A stretch of 64,000 nucleotides of DNA. Origin: Monilinia fructicola. Its lineage: Eukaryota > Ascomycota > Leotiomycetes > Helotiales > Sclerotiniaceae. Both the position numbers and the translations under genes were made by a program. The stretch is from the NCBI GenBank assembly GCA_008692225.1, contig VICG01000001.1, positions 3,449,501 through 3,513,500 of the forward strand. Reading direction: 5' to 3'. Below the pieces are notes generated by a model. That model was not told where the DNA came from. It did not search any database and saw nothing but the letters and a program-made list of their open reading frames with translations. This document shows positions 51,045 to 64,000 of the stretch, in pieces. Each line of letters begins with the position of its first letter. The first letter of the stretch is position 1.

Positions 51045-51628
51045 TTTAGCAATGCTGTTAATTTGACCTATTTTTGTATTGATTATTTGAGTATTTGATT
51101 ATGATTGAAGTTTCCAAAGAATCCTATATATGACGAGTCGGGAATGTGAGATTAAATGGACCGAGGCTCCTGAAATGAGGTTGGTTGATTATAGAAGATA
51201 TATGAAATATGAATAAATGAGTAATAAAAGTATAAGAAGGTATATATTGAGTAAATTGATAAGAATCTATCTTGTCAATCAATAAAGCAGAAAGAAATAA
51301 TGAGATGAGAAGGAAGGAAAAGTTGGGAGAAGAATGGTAAAGGAAAGGGAAAGGTGTTATAGAGTGAAGGTCGAGAATTGAATGTGAATGAGGGATTTTG
51401 CCCTTTCTGCGTTGACGGATGCGTAAGCGGTAAAGATAGCACTGCTTATCGTTAAATCACATGCTTGATCAACTTCGGCAAAAGGTTTCCCCGGCATGTG
51501 CCGAAAGCGGTAAGTGCCGCTTAGATACGATCTGGCAGCATCAATCAGTTGGAGCTTTGAGAACCTAGAAGGTGTTTTGAAATACATATACAAACAAACA
51601 TATAATTCTATTTTAAATTGGTGTCAAT
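51045..51628. promoter_or_regulatory. Shared upstream region of PEX20 and SEC13
   Basis: Bidirectional intergenic space of 584 bp between two divergent housekeeping genes. Purine-rich on the plus strand at about 51290-51350 (GAAAGAAATAATGAGATGAG-like). No specific site is claimed. Confidence 0.5.
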
Positions 51629-52883
51629 ATGGCGCAAGTAATAACCAATTCGGGTCATGATGACATGATTGTAAGTATATATCCCTTCTTTCTTCCTATA
51701 AGTCATAGGAATTCTTCACGCGAGAAGTATGAAGCGCATATTTGAAAGTCGATAGACTAATTACTTTTCCTATAGCATGATGCAGCTTTAGATTATTATG
51801 GTCGCAGACTCGCAACATGCTCATCGGATCGCACTGTTAAGATCTTTGAAATTGAAGGGGAAACACACCGTCTGACGGAAACACTGAAAGGGTATGTTCT
51901 CTCGTGAACTCCCTCAAACACTCCGGATACACAGGCCTCCAATCTTGCGCTCAACACATTACATACGCTTCTCTCTCCCTTGATTATTTCCTCATCATGA
52001 AACACACCCCCATATTCCATGACTATACCCACAAGTTATCTAGCTAACATCTCTTGTTATCCAGCCACGAAGGAGCAATCTGGTCCATCTCGTGGGCGCA
52101 CCCCAAGTACGGCAATATCCTTGCTTCAGCAGGTTATGATGGAAAAGTCCTCATCTACAAAGAAACCTCCTCTGCCTGGACCAAGATCTACGATTTCGCC
52201 CTTCACACCGCCTCCGTCAATTCCCTCTCCTGGTGTCCCCACGAATCAGGATGTCTCCTCGCATGCGCCTCCTCGGATGGAAATGTATCAGTCCTAGAAT
52301 TCAAAGATAATTCCATGGATCATAAGATTTTCCATGCGCATGGTATTGGTGTTAACAGTGTCTCTTGGGCGCCATCTTCACAGCCGGGTAGTTTGGTGAG
52401 CGCGAGCGCAGGAGGAAAGGAGGGGGGCATTAAGAGATTTGTTACCGGAGGCAGTGATAACCTTTTGAGGATTTGGAGTTGGGATCAGGCAAGTTTGAGT
52501 TACAAGGTTGAGGGGGCTCCATTGCAGGGACATGGGGATTGGGTTAGAGATGTCGCTTGGAGTCCTACGGTTTTGCAGAAGAGTATGTTTTCTATATATA
52601 TCTCCGGAACTCCACCTTTGAAACAAACCCTAAAACTAATGTCCAAAAGGTTACATAGCCTCCGCATCTCAAGATAAGACAGTCCGCATTTGGACTTCTT
52701 CAGCAGTCTCCAACCCAGGGCAATGGGAATCTAAGGTTCTACAATTCGAACGCGAAAGTGTGGCGCGTATCATGGAGTTTAAGTGGAAACGTATTGGCTG
52801 TCAGTGGGGGGGATAACAAGGTTTCTTTATGGAAGGAGAACTTAAGGGGCGAGTGGGAGTGTGTGAAGGAGATTGAAGAATAG
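51629..52883 (+). CDS. SEC13: SEC13, COPII coat and nuclear pore WD40 protein
   Basis: Six-bladed WD40 propeller that pairs with SEC31 in the COPII cage and also sits in the NUP84 complex. Exons are 51629-51670, 51776-51891, 52065-52582 and 52650-52883, with GT-AG introns that keep the frame. Signatures in order are [131 protein letters not shown] and [20 protein letters not shown]. The last blade is one frame off because of a single extra base at about 52748. Removing it yields 302 residues, the usual length. The yeast gene is essential, so an actual frameshift losing blade six would be surprising. Confidence 0.94.
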
Positions 52884-53340
52884 ATAGGGGGCGAGGCGAT
52901 ATAAGGGCTACGATGCGATGATAGTCTGGCGGAGGATAGTTGAGAGGCGTTTCGGGTCAGACAGGCATGCAAACACACAAACAAAATATACATTATACAG
53001 CATACAAGCTCAAAAGTTCGTAAGCATGTATGGATGAATTCAAAAATCAAAAAGAAAACACAAAAGAAGAATGAAAGCCTTTTATAATTGCTTCCCTCCC
53101 TCACCTTTCCTATCAAATACATAACCCAATACCCGACCCATGGATATCCCATCACATCACACCATCTCTAACCCTCCCTTCCCTCTCCTCCCCATCTCTT
53201 TATCTTCTACATCACATAGTACAAGTACAAGATACAAGATACAACATCTCGGATATTCCCCCCCTCCCTTCCACCCCAACTCATTACGCGACAACCCCTT
53301 CTCCGCATATTTCCCCGTTCCCATTTTCCTTCTTACCTTC

Positions 53341-53346
53341 TATACA

Positions 53347-53382
<36 letters not shown>

Positions 53383-53465
53383 TACATACATACATATATA
53401 TATACATATATACATACATACATACATACATACACACACACATACACACACACATACACACATCA
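53341..53465. repeat. (TACA)n / (TA)n / (CA)n compound microsatellite
   Basis: TACA tetramers interrupted by TATATA blocks and ending in CACACA. The long minus-strand open frame of Cys/Met/Val over it is an artefact. Confidence 0.95.
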
Positions 53466-53520
53466 ACCCCAAATCCCACACCCACCACATCCAACCCGCC
53501 TCCACAAACAAAAAGTAAAT

Positions 53521-53572
53521 TACCCAACCCAACCCAACCCAACCCATCGCATCGCATCGCATCACATCACAT
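53521..53572. repeat. CAACC and CATCG pentamer arrays
   Basis: Four CAACC units are followed by CATCG, then CATCA units. Confidence 0.9.
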
Positions 53573-53715
53573 CCCCGGAAGAAGCGGCGCACAAACCCAA
53601 GCTCGAAAGGAGCCGCTCGCCAATTCTGCATCGTTGAAGTGGGCGTTTTAGGATTTTAGGGTGCGGGGGTTGGCTTTTGAGGGATGGGATTAGATGGGAT
53701 GGGATGAGGGGAGGT

Positions 53716-53753
53716 GAGAGGAGGAGGAGGAGGAGGAGGAGGAGGAGGAGGAG
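53716..53753. repeat. (GGA)n triplet repeat
   Basis: About twelve GGA/GAG triplets in a row. Confidence 0.95.
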
Positions 53754-54659
53754 ATTAAATTGAGGTAACCCGTTGAACCAAGTCAACCAAGTCAACCAAA
53801 GAAGCTCCCATCAGTGATCGATCGACCAACGCATGCATATATACTTTCGGATACCAAGAATGGATTGATGTGCAATTTGAAACTGGAGCTTAAATTCTCG
53901 CCCGGTATCATCTATGTATGTACTTCTAAAGAAAGGTGCGAGTGCGAGTAGATGTAGATGTAGGATTTATGATTTGAAGCTCACCACTCTATCTCGGTGT
54001 ACCAACGCCAAATGGTAGCAAAGGGGTATATCCATAGCCAGATGCATCTCTATCCATCCATAACGCCAATGCTCAAATCAAACTCCTTCCAGTGGACCAA
54101 CCAATGCACCCACACTCCACGACTACCCTCCTACCAAAGAAAAAAAACCAATAAGGAAAACAAGAAGAATAAGTAAAACGCTTAAAACTATGTCCGAGAA
54201 GAGAATGCTGAAAGTGCGTTGAAGGATATCTATTGAAAAGAATGTGAAATGTAAGTAATCTTAAATATGTCCTAATCGAATTGAAAGAGTGCATAAACGA
54301 CGCCCGAGGTTCGTTGATAATGAACGAGGCATTTTCGTGATGCAATCAAATTGCTTTCCGTACTGTTGGCCCAAAATAATACTGTTTGTCGAGATGAAAT
54401 AAAAAAGTTGAGGATCGTCATAATGCTAGGGCCGTGAAAAAGCTCGTATCCGAGATTAAATCCGCCCTTTAGTGTTGGGGTATGAATTGAACGATATATT
54501 TTCTGCTGATGCTGATCTTCATGAAGATATCATAATTTTGAATGAGAATTCCGTACGTACGATTGAGTTGCTTGTCGTGTGTTGTGGAATTCTGTGCGCA
54601 TTGTTTGGTGCTATTATCCGCGTTCCCCAAGGCCATTCTCTGAAGTGAAAGAGGAAAAG

Positions 54660-56936
54660 CTAATAGTGGCCATAGGACATCATGAGCTCATAGAACTCCA
54701 GCGCTTCCTTGCCATCAATTGGGACCTCTGCCTCACTCTCATCCACATTCCAGAAAACAAATGGTCCCGACATAACGTTCACCACGGAATCAGGTCGTGC
54801 ATCGAACCATCGACCAAGAATGACGCGGCCGCCAGGCAAAACACACACCTTCGTAGCCCCAGCATTGACCTGGATCAAAGTTTCCATTTTCATCAGGGAA
54901 AAACTTCATGATGCAGACTCTTTGAAAGCCGGGAATCCCACTTTGTGGCGGGATTGCATGCACAGCTCCATAGAAGTGAGCAGTTGATGAAGAGTCCTTG
55001 GAAGATCCGTAGAAGTACTTCAAACCGGGATTGGGGATTTCCTTTGCCTCCTTCATGTTCTTCTTCGATCGGGTATGCCGTCTCGGACCATGATGATTAA
55101 CGGGCTCAGGAGCAGTATTAGAAAAGGGGTCATTTTGAAGAACTCTTTCCCAGGACTCGGGCCAATGTTGCTTGTTGAATTTCTTGGGTATCGAAAAATA
55201 GAGATATATCCTGTGTAAGACTCGGTTAATCCTACCCTGCCTCGCCAACATTTCAAATCTTGGCTTACCTGGAAAAACTCCCCACCATCTAGTTCGTCCG
55301 AGTAAGGACCACTATCGGTATCATCTCCGGCTATTCTCATTTTTGTCAATTGTTGAGCATTGACATAAACTAATATCGGGTTAGATTTCCTAGGTCTCAA
55401 CTCGACGTTCTATTATCAGTACTTACAATAGGCACCTTTCCAATGAGTTCCCAATTGTTGGGTCCCTGGCTTCAATTGACCCAACCACGGTTGCGGACAT
55501 TGGGCTTGGGGCAGATCAGCATAAGCATGCGCGAGCAGCCCTTCACCCTTGCCGGCTTTGAGGTGGAACTTGAAGAAGTTTGCCACATGGCAAACACCAA
55601 CGCACATTCAGATCGTTCTTCCATTTCCCAAGGAATATTGGTTGCCGCGCTTGGTGATGCATAGGCTTCCAATTGAGATAGATCGAAGTGGGATATTGTG
55701 TTTGTACAATATCTTCGATCCCAGGATATCCATGTCAAACATAGTTGAATCAACAATACAAGCGTATTCGAATCTGAAGGGCAGTCAACGGAGCAAATGG
55801 TGTTGAAACCCCAGTTGTTGTTAGTCTTGCAAATCGAGTCAACAATATCAAATCATGTTTCCAGTATTGTGCTGTACCAGATACAAAGGAAACATAATCC
55901 CGGATATAATCAAAGTTTACGGCCAATGATCACTTCATTGCCATTATCGTCGAGGACTTTGCGAGCATCGGATTCTATGCCCCTTTGTTAGTGTTTGCAC
56001 TCAAGTAATATAGTTACAAGAGGGACATACCGACGAGAAGGCTCTGAAGCATCTCAAGGCATCTTCTTTGATGTTGTTCCTGTTGTTTGCCAGCTCCTCG
56101 ACCGAGTACTTATACTGATTCCAGTCGAATTTTGTGTAAAGCTTTGTCGTATCCTTTTCTAAATTGGTATTTCGTTCTCAAACTAGCCGGAGACGCATTT
56201 GGTACAGCATCGAATTTCTCTAGAAATCGAAAACGCCAGACACTATCCGTGACAGCTCTAAAAGTCGTTTTACAAACCAAACTAAATCGGGTGATGTCTG
56301 TATCAGCGGGTAGGTACTTGGCAATGTTCTGGTATATCTGTAACTCAGTGGTTAGCGACAAATTGAATGAGAAGGAAGTTTCAGTTCATGACTTGAAATA
56401 ATCTTCGAGGTGTTGGTGGTATGAAGGGCAGCTGGGATCGCCAAGCGAAACCATATTTGATTTGCGCATTCAGACGAATGAGATCATAGTTATGCGTCGC
56501 TACTAGTTGTAGTCGATGAATGATTTGGATAGAACCTTGAAATAGAAAGCAGGAACGTACCTCGATTGGAATAATGTTTCACCAATTCGTCCAGGTTACG
56601 GTTCTCCGCAACAACTTTGTTTTTCGCCGCCTGCCGCGGGTCAACGATAATGGCTGAGTTAGTATCTGAATCGGAATCGTTATCATCCTTCTGAGGAGTG
56701 GTAGAACTGCTGTTGTCAGCGTCGATCTGATAATTATCTTCGTCTTCATCGCTCGCCGCTGATGAGGAGGAATCGCTATCCGAGATTATGACGTAGTTCT
56801 TATTTCGCTTGGATGGGGAGACGGCGAAGGATTCGTCCTTCTTTTCTCTTCGATGCTGTGAAGGAAAGTCTCTTATAAGTATCCTGACGAGGGTGCTGTT
56901 GCCATTTTCTTCTTCTGGGAAGGCATTCTAGCGGTT
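54660..56936 (-). CDS. F-box domain protein
   Basis: Probable substrate adaptor of an SCF ubiquitin ligase. It probably starts at 56936 (MPSQKKKMATAPS) and ends at 54660 (ELMMSYGHY). After a basic N-terminus and an acidic Ser/Asp block (about 56640-56800, IISDSDSSSSAASDEDEDN) comes the F-box at about 56360-56220. It contains IYQNIAKYLPADTDITRFSL, VCKTTFRAVTDSVWRFRFLE and KF. Beyond it the sequence is protein-like in short pieces in different frames: EELANNRNNIKEDALRCFRA near 56080, CPQPWLGQLKPGTQQLGTHW near 55480, PNPGLKYFYGSSKDSSSTAH near 55010, GPFVFWNVDESEAEVPIDGK near 54730. Some changes of frame are introns (for example near 55990-56030 and 55390-55430); others look like single-base shifts. 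Exact exons are not resolved. About 650-700 residues are expected. Confidence 0.65.
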
Positions 56937-58265
56937 GGAAGTGTCGATTTAGGGTTGTATGGTGCGATTGAGCAAATGAAATGGTATTTCTATGGCAAGA
57001 GCTTTCAATTGAGATGACTTGGAAGAATAATAACACACACTGCAATAGCATGGAAGGAATCAAGGAAGTATTAAATGGTGAAGTGATAAATGTGATAGCT
57101 TTGTCGGAATTGAAAGGTGATTTTGAGTTCTGAGGAGGGAAAAGAGGAAAACAGTGGGTTAAGCCCTAGAGGTAGGTACCTAGGTAGTATTACTAGGTAG
57201 TCTAGGCGGTAGTGAATCTGGTGCGGTGCCTAACTAAAAATCAATTCGTCAAGAGATCATAAGTTTGCAAGCAAGAATGAATATTATGAAAGACTGAATA
57301 GATGAAGGCGAAGATCTATGGACAGTGTATCATTCTAATAGTATTCTTAGTATAAGATTCTCTTTCGAGGAATGATAGATATATCGGGAAGTGGCATATG
57401 TAGCGTAGAAGAAGAAAAGAAAAAAGATCAGCCTCGTCAGCCTTACCCCTCAATTTCTCAGCCTCGCACTAAGATTGGACAGATCTCATCACCTGCAGGA
57501 GCCACAATGATATTATGATATGGGATTGGTTGAAATATGGAATGCAAGTCAATAGTCAACGAGGCTCACGTAGTATAAAAATTTGAAGGTTTGAGGTTTG
57601 ATGTGTGAAAGGATCCAAAAAACTTATTCAAAACAGGAAAAATAATGAAAGACAAGAAGAATAAAAATAACAGACCTATTATCATCTGGAAGACTTCAGA
57701 CGATAATTAGAACCCATTAATATAACCTTACCAACCCAAAATTCAAGATGGCCCAGGTGCTAGGAATGTTTCCAACTTATATGGCCAGCGATGGATCTTG
57801 CAGTGAATCAATCAAATGTATAGGAAGGAGAAAGGCGATACAGAGAACCTCTGCCAAATGCAGGTAGGTCGATATATCGGCAGGTTAACTTCAATGTACA
57901 CATAGGTACGTAGAACACAACATGGATATCTCCAATCTTTCAACGACGAGATGAATCTGAAGATGGATTTGATTTGGTGTTGAAGGGGGGCAGACTATCT
58001 CGATGTTACTGGAATGATCTTTCGTCTCGGATTCAAAAGCTGAAATGGATGCATGTGGAAGGTTTCTACTGCCTTTTCCTGGTAAGGTTAATATTGTGTG
58101 GTTGGTATTGTGTTTGTGTGGTTGGTATTGAGTCTGTATGTAGGTTGATTGATAGGTGGAGATGGAGGGAGAGGGAAAGGTTTTCACGTTTTTCCGTTGC
58201 ATGAGGTTATTTCACGAGAGAAGGGAGATCACGATCAAAGAGAGGAGGAGAGAGGAGAGAGGGAA

Positions 58266-58352
58266 GAGGGGAGAGGGGAGAGCGGAAGAGGGGAGAGCGG
58301 AAGAGGGGAGAGCGGAAGAGGGGAAGCGGAAGAGGGGGAGAGCGGAAGAGGG
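58266..58352. repeat. 15-bp purine minisatellite
   Basis: About five units of GGGAGAGCGGAAGAG and variants. The unit is a multiple of three, so all frames stay open. Confidence 0.9.
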
Positions 58353-58823
58353 GAGAGAGAAGAGAAGGGAGTTGGATATTGTAAGCTTCATGATATAATA
58401 AAAGAAGAAATATGAAATGCACTTCATTATAGTCCAGAAACAATACCCTTTCCGAAGGCTGAATCAAGAAGCTGGATGGAAATGTAGTGATGAGGTTAAC
58501 ATTGAGGTTGAGGTTGAGGTTGAGGTGGACAAGTAAGGTTATATATTATATTTATGATTTAATGAATGACCTCGGGAATACCTGATAGATGGATCCATGG
58601 ATGTATCTATACGAGTACATTTGTAAGGAGAAGAGAAAGAGAGTTTATAAGAAGGTTGGATAGAGGATGAATAAATATCGAATAGATATCGAATAAATAC
58701 TAAATAATAATTAAAAATAGAAATTTAGTTTAAATTATAATAATATTATATAATGAACAATACCTATTATATAATAAGTATTATATTATACTTTTAATAT
58801 TAATTATTAATAATTAACCACTT

Positions 58824-59132
<309 letters not shown>

Positions 59133-61044
59133 AATATATATAAGTAACCTTTCCATCAATCATCAACACTCGACCTTCCATGTCTCACTTTGAACTCATT
59201 TTATTTCGATTTCTATTTCTATTCTATTTCTATATCATTTCATCTCTTTCTTATCTTTCATCTTCCTCATATCTCTCTGATAATGACATCTCCTTTTCTT
59301 TCCTTTTCATTTATCTCTTTATCTTCGTATCTTTCCATCGCCTCTAGCCTCTGGGTCTTTTCCTCTTCCCCATATTCATTACTACCCTTGCTAATTACTA
59401 CTATACTTATCTTATTGCTCCCTTTCCAATACTTCAACAACTCGGATGTCGCCTCTTCCCTAGCCCAATGTCTAAAGTAGGTACGGTATCTAAAGTAGGT
59501 ATCTAGGTATCTATGTATAGTAGTCATCTATCTACAGCATCCATCTATCTACAGCATCCATCTATCAACCTTCCGAACCTTCACAATGATCCTCCTTCCT
59601 ACCGACTAGGGCCTCATTCCAGATGATCCAATAGCTACTAGGTAAAGCATAATTGATCCTTATGCACCCTTTCTACCGTGCTACAGCCTACAGTATATCA
59701 TCCTCTACTTCCTTCCGCCTGGGCAACAAGGGGAAAATCATAACAAGCCTTCACCCGTCTGGGCATCTGCAGCTCATCTTGCATCAAAACATACAGTTAT
59801 AACTTATCAGTTAGATCAGTTAGTTAGTTACATGGGATACAGGAACCCAGTTGTCAGTAAACCCTTTCATTCATGCATCTATATGTAAGTAAGTCATGGT
59901 TCATGACAAGGATCAATTCTGGCTTGGATTTGATTGATGGTGAATTACTGTATTTAGCATATTTAGCATATTTAGCATATACGGGTAGAGTAGAGTAGAT
60001 TTGATTTGTTCTTCGTTAAACTTCCAACAAGACCGGTTTTGTGATATTCAAATATCCATTCATCCATTCATCTATGTGGTATGTGGTATTTGGTATTTGG
60101 TATTTGAACTCCATCAGCCAGCCAGCCAGTCAGTCAGTCAGTCAATTAGTCAATCAGTCATACAAGCGTGACTTGAAGACTTGAAATAAAATGACAGATC
60201 TCCCATTCTCTCTCCATCTCTCTGTCTCTCTTTTCTTCCCTATTGCCCCCTCTCTCCCTCCTCTCTCTCTCTCTCTCCCTCCCTCCCTCCCCCCTCATCT
60301 ACCACTCCCCACCGACAACTCCCTTCTTCTCTTATCTGCAGCTGAACATCATTTTCTTGACCAAATCTCATTTTTAAGAGAGACCCTCAATCACCTCGGG
60401 ACCCTTGAAAAGAAACCTGAAATTGGAAGTTTCCATGAAAGAAAATGGATCCCTTCGTCTACTCTGAACATGGTCTTGACAGTCCCCGAGTCTAAGTCAA
60501 GATAAGCATGAAGTTTGTAGGAACAAACCAATCAAACACAGGGAATTCTGATTATTCCTTGTCCTCGTCAGCCATCGTCTCCATAGATCAACATGGATGA
60601 ACCTTTGGAGCTCAACATATGGCTACCGATAGTAGGGCTATGCGGCACGGTCTTCTTTTTCGAAATTTCTTATCGAAAATGAATTCCTTCGTCCCGTTTT
60701 CTTCCCATGAACCAACAACTCGTTCGTTACTCTTCCCTCCAGCTATCTTAACTTAAGAATATCCTCATCGTGGTGGAATTTCTTTCGTACGTACGCCTCT
60801 GATGAATTGATCATCCGACCTTCTTATCAATACAACCGTCAGCCAAGGACGTTAAAATAGTGCCCAGTTCCTTCTTCACTTGATTATATCTATTGATATC
60901 TATATCTATATCTATATCTTTATTCCTATTTCTATACATATATTATATTCCAGGTTGATTGGTTATACATTCATACTTTTCCAAGGCTGGCCAAGATTTC
61001 ATTCAAGAAAAAGTTCATCGTTGAGCTTATTTGTGCGTTCGTTC

Positions 61045-62808
61045 ATGCCTTCTACCGAAAACGCCGAGAAGAAAATGGATGAAAATACCGGTACCCGAAC
61101 GTCAAATTCATCCAATATCGAAAAAGGTGATGTCGTGCCACGAAATGAAAATGCGGCCACAAGACACGAAGATCAAACCATCGCTATTCTCGAACTCGTA
61201 AAAGCTCAAGATGTACACCATCCTATGCACTGGTCGGCGCTCAAACGATGGGTATCGTCATTGTTTATTGCATGCTCCAAACCTTTGTTACCCTCACCAG
61301 TACGACGTATGTATCTGCCGAGTTCTTGATACAGGAAAAGTTTGGAGGAACGACTCAGGTCGTTACTCTTGGTCAGAGTATGTTCATCTTGGGAACGGCC
61401 GTCGGTCCTACATTCTTGGGTCCATTATCGTAGGTTGAACATGGCATATGGCGCACACTGCGATCATCGCAGATGTGAGCAAGAATCATAACTGAACATC
61501 TACAGTGATCTTGGTGGGCGCAAAATGGATTTATGTTATCAGCATTGCCATGTATGCGATTGTGAATTTTGTGAGTCATCTGCAAGAGGTCATCGATTGA
61601 ATGGTGCTAATGAATGTTAGGGAACCGCATATGCCATTAATCTTCCCATGCTGATCATCTTCATGTTTCCTCGCGGGCATAGCTGGCTCTACTGCTCTAT
61701 CAAATGTAGCTGGTACAATTGCGGATCTTTTTGGGGATATCGATGGTGCGGGACAAGCCATGGCCCTTTTCGTCATGAGTAAGATCCGAAAATTTCTTCT
61801 CCCCCCGCTCCAGAAGTCAGAGATGCTAATGACTTGCATGTAGGTGCAAACATTGGTCCATCTATCGGATCCCCGTGGGGGAGTGGATCGCCGACAATGA
61901 GAACATGGGTCTGAAATGGATCTTTTTAATCAACGTAATCATCGGCTTTTTCCTTTGCTGTCATCTTGTGCTTCATTCCAGAAACATTACCAAGATTAGT
62001 CATCGCCAAAGCCGCCGCCAAGAGTCAAACCGTTGATGAGCAAGAGACTGCCATCCTCAAAAGTAGACTCAATGTCCTGCAGGAAATGAAGTTTGTCACG
62101 ACGATGACGTTCAAGATCATGTTCACGGAACCAGTTGTTTTATTCCTTGGGTTGTACAATGGTTTCGCTTACGGTATTCTCTTCCTCTACCTCGATGGAG
62201 TATTTGATGTTTTCGTTGTCAACAATGGTCTTTCTTACATTGGTGCCGATCTCACATACCTCAACTTCGTCGTCGGAGTCGTCGTCATGTTCCTCTTTAT
62301 CCCGGTCCAAACCTGGCTCTATGCCAGAGATCGCAAGAAGCATGGCATTAACCGTCCCGAAGCTCGATTCATCACGTCTTTGGTCACCGTCTGGCTCTTT
62401 CCCATCACGCTCCTCTGGTTCGCATTTACATCGGATGGAAGCGTGTCCTATTGGTCCCCCGTTGTTGCTGGTGGCGTGCTTGGTTTTGCAGACCCATTGT
62501 TGTGGCTCAGTATGCTTAACTATATTACCGGTATGTGCCCCCTTCATCCGCTTCTCACCCCTCGCTTATCCATTCTAGACTCCTATCCCAATGTCGCCGG
62601 TGCCGCCATCGCCGCCTTCCTCATCCCTTCTTTCGCTCTCGCGGCGGGTCTCGCTCATCTTGGTGTCCTCATGTTCGACAATATGTCTACAAAGTGGGCT
62701 ATGGGTACCATTGGATTTATCAGCATTGGTCTTTGTGCCTTTGATTTATTTCATCTACTTCTTTGGCGCAAAGGTCAGATCGAGATCCAAGCTTGCAGAA
62801 GATTTTAG
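61045..62808 (+). CDS. MFS transporter, DHA1-like drug/solute exporter (second copy type)
   Basis: Twelve-helix proton antiporter of the plasma membrane. The N-terminal cytoplasmic tail of about 60 residues is charged and leads to HPMHWSALKRW. TM1 (GIVIVYCMLQTFVTLTSTTY) follows. Motif A reads FLGPLSDLGGRKW; other landmarks are SANIGPSIGSPVGEW, CFIPETLPRL, the central loop up to MKFVTTMTFKIMFTEPVVLF, and the ITDSYPNVAGAAIAAFLIPS segment before the last helices. Introns 61430-61505, 61571-61620, 61779-61843 and 62531-62578 are standard. About seven single-base frame changes occur: missing G near 61250, extra A 61522-61525, extra T 61666-61668, missing C 61871-61874, extra C 61952-61953, and two near 62722 and 62804. 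The corrected C-terminus would read VRSRSKLAEDF. Substrate unknown. Confidence 0.85.
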
Positions 62809-64000
62809 GTGGATGGATGGATGGGTGGGTGGTAGAGGCATAGGTTAATGGATGAATGGATGTGGTGTGATGTACGATGTACGATGTATGATGTATGATG
62901 TATAGTATAAAATAAGTGATGCACAGGAACCTCGAATAGATGAAATTCCTCAGGTTTTGCACAGCACAGCACAGCACAGCACAACACGCAACGTCCCCAA
63001 CGTCCCCAACACCCCATCACCACAACCTCTCACCACCACAATCAAGACCCTCGCATAAAAGTCTTCACCACGCGCATCCTGTTCACAACGGTAGATTGAC
63101 AAAAACACAGCCGGGAAATAAAATCCCCGGAAATGTCCATTGTGGTTATTATGATATGGATAGGATGGGATGGGATGGGATGGGATAGGGTGCTTGTTTG
63201 TTTGTTTGTTTGTTTTTGGCTTGGGGTTGAAACGTGGATGGAGGTGCAGGTGGAGGTGGAGGTGTGAGATAGAAAGTCGAAAGATATAAGTAAGATATAA
63301 GATATAAGATTGGGAAGGACAACAAACAGTTTTCATCCAATCTCTTGCAAACCAAGGACGATGGTATACCAGGATAAAACCCCCTCTCTCTTGCTCCTGA
63401 CGAGGAACTTCGTGAGCACATGTCGGAATCTGGAAGCGAGAAAGAGGAAGGAGGGAGTAAGAAAGAAGCAAGTTGAAGAAAGTGGTCTGCTATCGCGTCC
63501 AAAAACAAATCAAAACTAAACCTAATATCACCATCCAAACCCAGAGATCGGTCGGAACGTGAGAGACATCTTGAGAGTGATGTAGATGGGACTTTAGGTG
63601 AAGTTCAAATCGGCTGTTGAGGAAAGTGGATAGGGACCGGTATAGAAAGTGTCAATTCTCCGTATAAGATCATGTGGTGGAGGTGAGGCATTGAGGAGGT
63701 GAGTCTTGTAGTTACGTCGTAGATTCATTGAGATGATCGAAATGATATACCACGGCGTTCAACACGAGCGAGATAGTTTGACATCTCTCCCACCTCCACC
63801 TCTACCCTCACCTCCACCTCCCCTCCCAACTCCCAACCCCAAACAAAAACCCTCAACCAAAGAATCACAATCTCAAGCCCCATCAAACCCACCACAGACC
63901 CTCCCCATAAAAACCACCCGTCCAACACCCAACCAATCCCCTCGTCCCCTCCCCCTCCAAACCCATTTTTGCACATCTGCACCGGCTCCGAGCCTGGAAT
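62809..64000. other. Intergenic region with simple repeats
   Basis: No supported gene. Contains GGAT tetramers (62811-62830), GATGTAC/GATGTAT heptamers (62868-62902), CACAG pentamers (62960-62984), GGGAT pentamers (63161-63187), GTTT tetramers (63193-63217), AGATATA arrays near 63280-63310 and a C-rich block at 63785-63960. Open frames here follow the repeats. Confidence 0.6.

Larger units (their letters stand above)
52884..54659. other. Intergenic region with microsatellites
   Basis: No gene seen. Contains the 3' flank of SEC13, a TACA/TA microsatellite (53341-53465), CAACC and CATCG pentamers (53521-53572) and a GGA triplet run (53716-53753). Confidence 0.6.

Noticed and set aside
53284..53631. 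Minus-strand frame rich in Cys/Val/Met/Tyr.
   Set aside because: Created entirely by the TACA/CA microsatellite.
58149..58467. Open frames on both strands rich in Glu/Arg/Gly or Ser/Leu/Pro.
   Set aside because: Produced by the 15-bp purine minisatellite; no coding evidence outside it.

Overview
The window looks like nuclear DNA of a filamentous ascomycete (Pezizomycotina). The signs are short GT-AG introns of about 48-160 nt, long AT-rich intergenic stretches full of microsatellites, and a gene set that includes a fungal phytochrome, PEX20, SEC13 and the glucosidase II beta subunit. The style resembles Botrytis/Sclerotinia-type Leotiomycetes, but that placement is an inference.

Layout. 0.3-2.1 kb: DHA1-type MFS transporter (+). 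2.1-7.9 kb: gene-poor, with a diverged fragment of the 25S/28S rRNA gene at about 3.33-3.58 kb. 7.9-9.1 kb: small secreted cysteine-rich protein (-). 11.5-15.5 kb: fungal phytochrome hybrid histidine kinase (+), complete in five exons. 17.3-19.1 kb: glucosidase II beta subunit (-), complete with an ER-retention tail. 20.1-24.0 kb: large disordered conserved protein (-). 24-33 kb: gene-poor, repeat-rich. 33.1-34.2 kb: lectin-like beta-propeller protein (-). 36.0-37.0 kb: protein with a duplicated small domain (+). 37.6-39.6 kb: secreted GMC oxidoreductase (+). 41.1-42.9 kb: Ser/Gly-repeat GPI-anchored wall protein (+). 43.9-45.2 kb: GH76 alpha-1,6-mannanase-like protein (-). 45.2-49.9 kb: gene-poor. 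49.9-51.0 kb: PEX20 (-). 51.6-52.9 kb: SEC13 (+), divergent from PEX20. 54.7-56.9 kb: F-box protein (-). 56.9-61.0 kb: gene-poor, with a (TTA)n tract of about 300 bp. 61.0-62.8 kb: second DHA1-type MFS transporter (+).

Functional grouping. There is no obvious biosynthetic cluster. Housekeeping secretory and organelle genes (GTB1, SEC13, PEX20) are mixed with a light sensor and with surface or secreted proteins (GMC oxidase, GPI Ser-rich protein, GH76, lectin-like protein, Cys-rich protein) and two drug/solute exporters.

A striking technical feature is that many genes are interrupted by isolated single-base insertions or deletions, often in short homopolymers, with excellent coding similarity on both sides. 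Because SEC13 (normally essential) is among them, sequencing or assembly error is the simplest reading. The 11-19 kb genes are unaffected. No confidently new molecular system was found. The best leads are the rRNA relic, the Cys-rich secreted protein, the duplicated-domain protein, the in-frame repeat array of the GPI protein and the uncharacterised 1291-residue protein.
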